Below, piece by piece: positions 63,658 to 64,000 of a stretch of 64,000 nucleotides of DNA. This DNA comes from Ruminiclostridium sufflavum DSM 19573 (GTDB lineage Bacteria; Bacillota; Clostridia; Acetivibrionales; DSM-1351). The notes beneath the pieces are model-generated. The model worked only from the letters and a program-made list of their open reading frames with translations, searched no databases and had not been told where the DNA came from. Every line of letters begins with the position of its first letter. Position 1 is the first letter of the stretch. The stretch spans positions 25,386-89,385 of the forward strand of contig NZ_QKMR01000019.1 in the NCBI RefSeq assembly GCF_003208175.1, given 5' to 3'. The position numbers and the translations under genes were made by a program.

Positions 63658-64000
63658 TAGTGATAGGTAAGTCTTTGATATCATCTCTAACTTTTCCCCC
63701 ACTCCACACCGTGCGTGCGAATTTCCCCGCACACGGCGTTCTATCAAAACTAAATTTTGCAACTTAAACTATATCTGAAACTAAACACGTTATTTTAAAT
63801 ACTTGCCAACTCAAGCATTTTTCTTAGGCGGTTAATTTTAGTCATCTGCTTTTTGTCCGGTTTAATGATATCCAGATAAAACTGGATTGTTTCCGGCTTT
63901 TTTGCATGAAGCAACTGGTGAACATTCATTGTTACAAGCACCAAATTGCTATAACTATCATCTTTGCATTTATGGTACGGCGTTTTGTGATGGCAGTGCA
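63658..64000 (-). mobile_element. 3' part of a group II intron inside virD4
   Basis: On the minus strand a domain-V hairpin (63704-63741; stem CCGTGTGCGGG... with a GAAA tetraloop-like turn and a matching CGCACGCACGG arm) is followed by a domain-VI-like stretch and the end ACCTATCACTAT near 63660. Upstream lies the tail of the intron-encoded protein. The 5' half is beyond the window. The triad in domain V reads CGC rather than AGC. Confidence 0.78.
63795..64000 (-). CDS. ltrA-like: Group II intron reverse transcriptase/maturase, C-terminal HNH endonuclease part
   Basis: Partial: only the last 68 codons are in the window. The frame reads CHHKTPYHKCKDDSYSNLVL, then NVHQLLHAKK and ends MLELASI. 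The pattern Cys-His-His-Lys with a later NVHxLLHA is the HNH endonuclease domain at the end of mobile group II intron proteins, which cuts the second DNA strand during homing. Presence of this domain suggests the intron was recently mobile. Confidence 0.8.
   Translation of the reverse strand, partial: HCHHKTPYHKCKDDSYSNLVLVTMNVHQLLHAKKPETIQFYLDIIKPDKKQMTKINRLRKMLELASI

Larger units (their letters stand above)
42785..64000. mobile_element. Integrative conjugative element region carrying a defence island
   Basis: Element-type genes lie at both ends: sigma-like factor, regulator and ImmR/ImmA on the left, and VirD4 with its small follower gene on the right. About 17 kb of leftward defence genes sit between them as cargo. 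No integrase, relaxase or attachment site is within the window, so the limits are approximate and the element may be incomplete. Confidence 0.65.

Noticed and set aside
1..64000. tRNA, rRNA or CRISPR arrays
   Set aside because: I saw no cloverleaf-type, ribosomal or regularly spaced short-repeat sequences anywhere in the window.

Overview
The window is AT-rich Firmicute DNA, most likely from an anaerobic member of the Clostridia. Supporting signs are strong AGGAGG ribosome sites, TTGACA/TATAAT promoters, oxygen-independent enzyme types, and conjugative-element genes of the kind common in gut and soil Clostridia. Two large accessory blocks are joined by a stretch of dead insertion sequences.

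Block 1 (1-39901, all on the minus strand) is a trans-AT polyketide/nonribosomal peptide cluster that runs off the left edge. Reading in the direction of transcription, the recognisable operon starts with a free acyltransferase fused to a PfaD-type enoyl reductase. It continues with a diaminobutyrate aminotransferase (EctB type) and a 4996-residue synthase. That synthase has an unusual adenylation loader, three near-identical ACPs, KS-DH-KR-ACP twice, and a KS0-ACP. The last gene is a second synthase (C-A-PCP-KS-DH-KR-cMT-ACP-KS...) whose A domain carries a glycine code; its 3' end lies outside the window. Upstream of this operon are a UvrA-like ABC ATPase with a transglutaminase-like N-terminus (probable self-resistance against a DNA-acting product), a MATE exporter, a cupin, an O-methyltransferase, a U32-family iron-sulfur protein and a short unregulated DAHP synthase.

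The junction (37.4-42.4 kb) holds decayed IS110 and IS1595 transposases and an AraC-type regulator that has lost its DNA-binding half.

Block 2 (about 42.8 kb to the right edge) is an integrative conjugative element or its remains. Its left part has a small sigma factor, a regulatory gene, and a divergent ImmR/ImmA pair with a clear operator and promoters. Its right part has a helix-turn-helix protein and a VirD4 coupling-protein gene interrupted by a group II intron. Between them sits a roughly 17-kb leftward defence island. It holds an Xre regulator and the single-strand DNA phosphorothioation set SspB (DUF4007), SspC (ATPase), SspD (PAPS-reductase-like with a ferredoxin tail) and SspA (cysteine desulfurase). 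It also holds a DUF3343 sulfur-carrier-like protein, a PLD-nuclease/SF2-helicase, a 49-residue protein, a DndD-like SMC ATPase, three poorly known proteins, a GHKL ATPase and a GIY-YIG nuclease. The first genes would mark host DNA and the later ones would attack unmarked DNA. The DUF3343 carrier, the 49-residue protein and the GHKL/GIY-YIG pair are the least described parts and the best candidates for something new.
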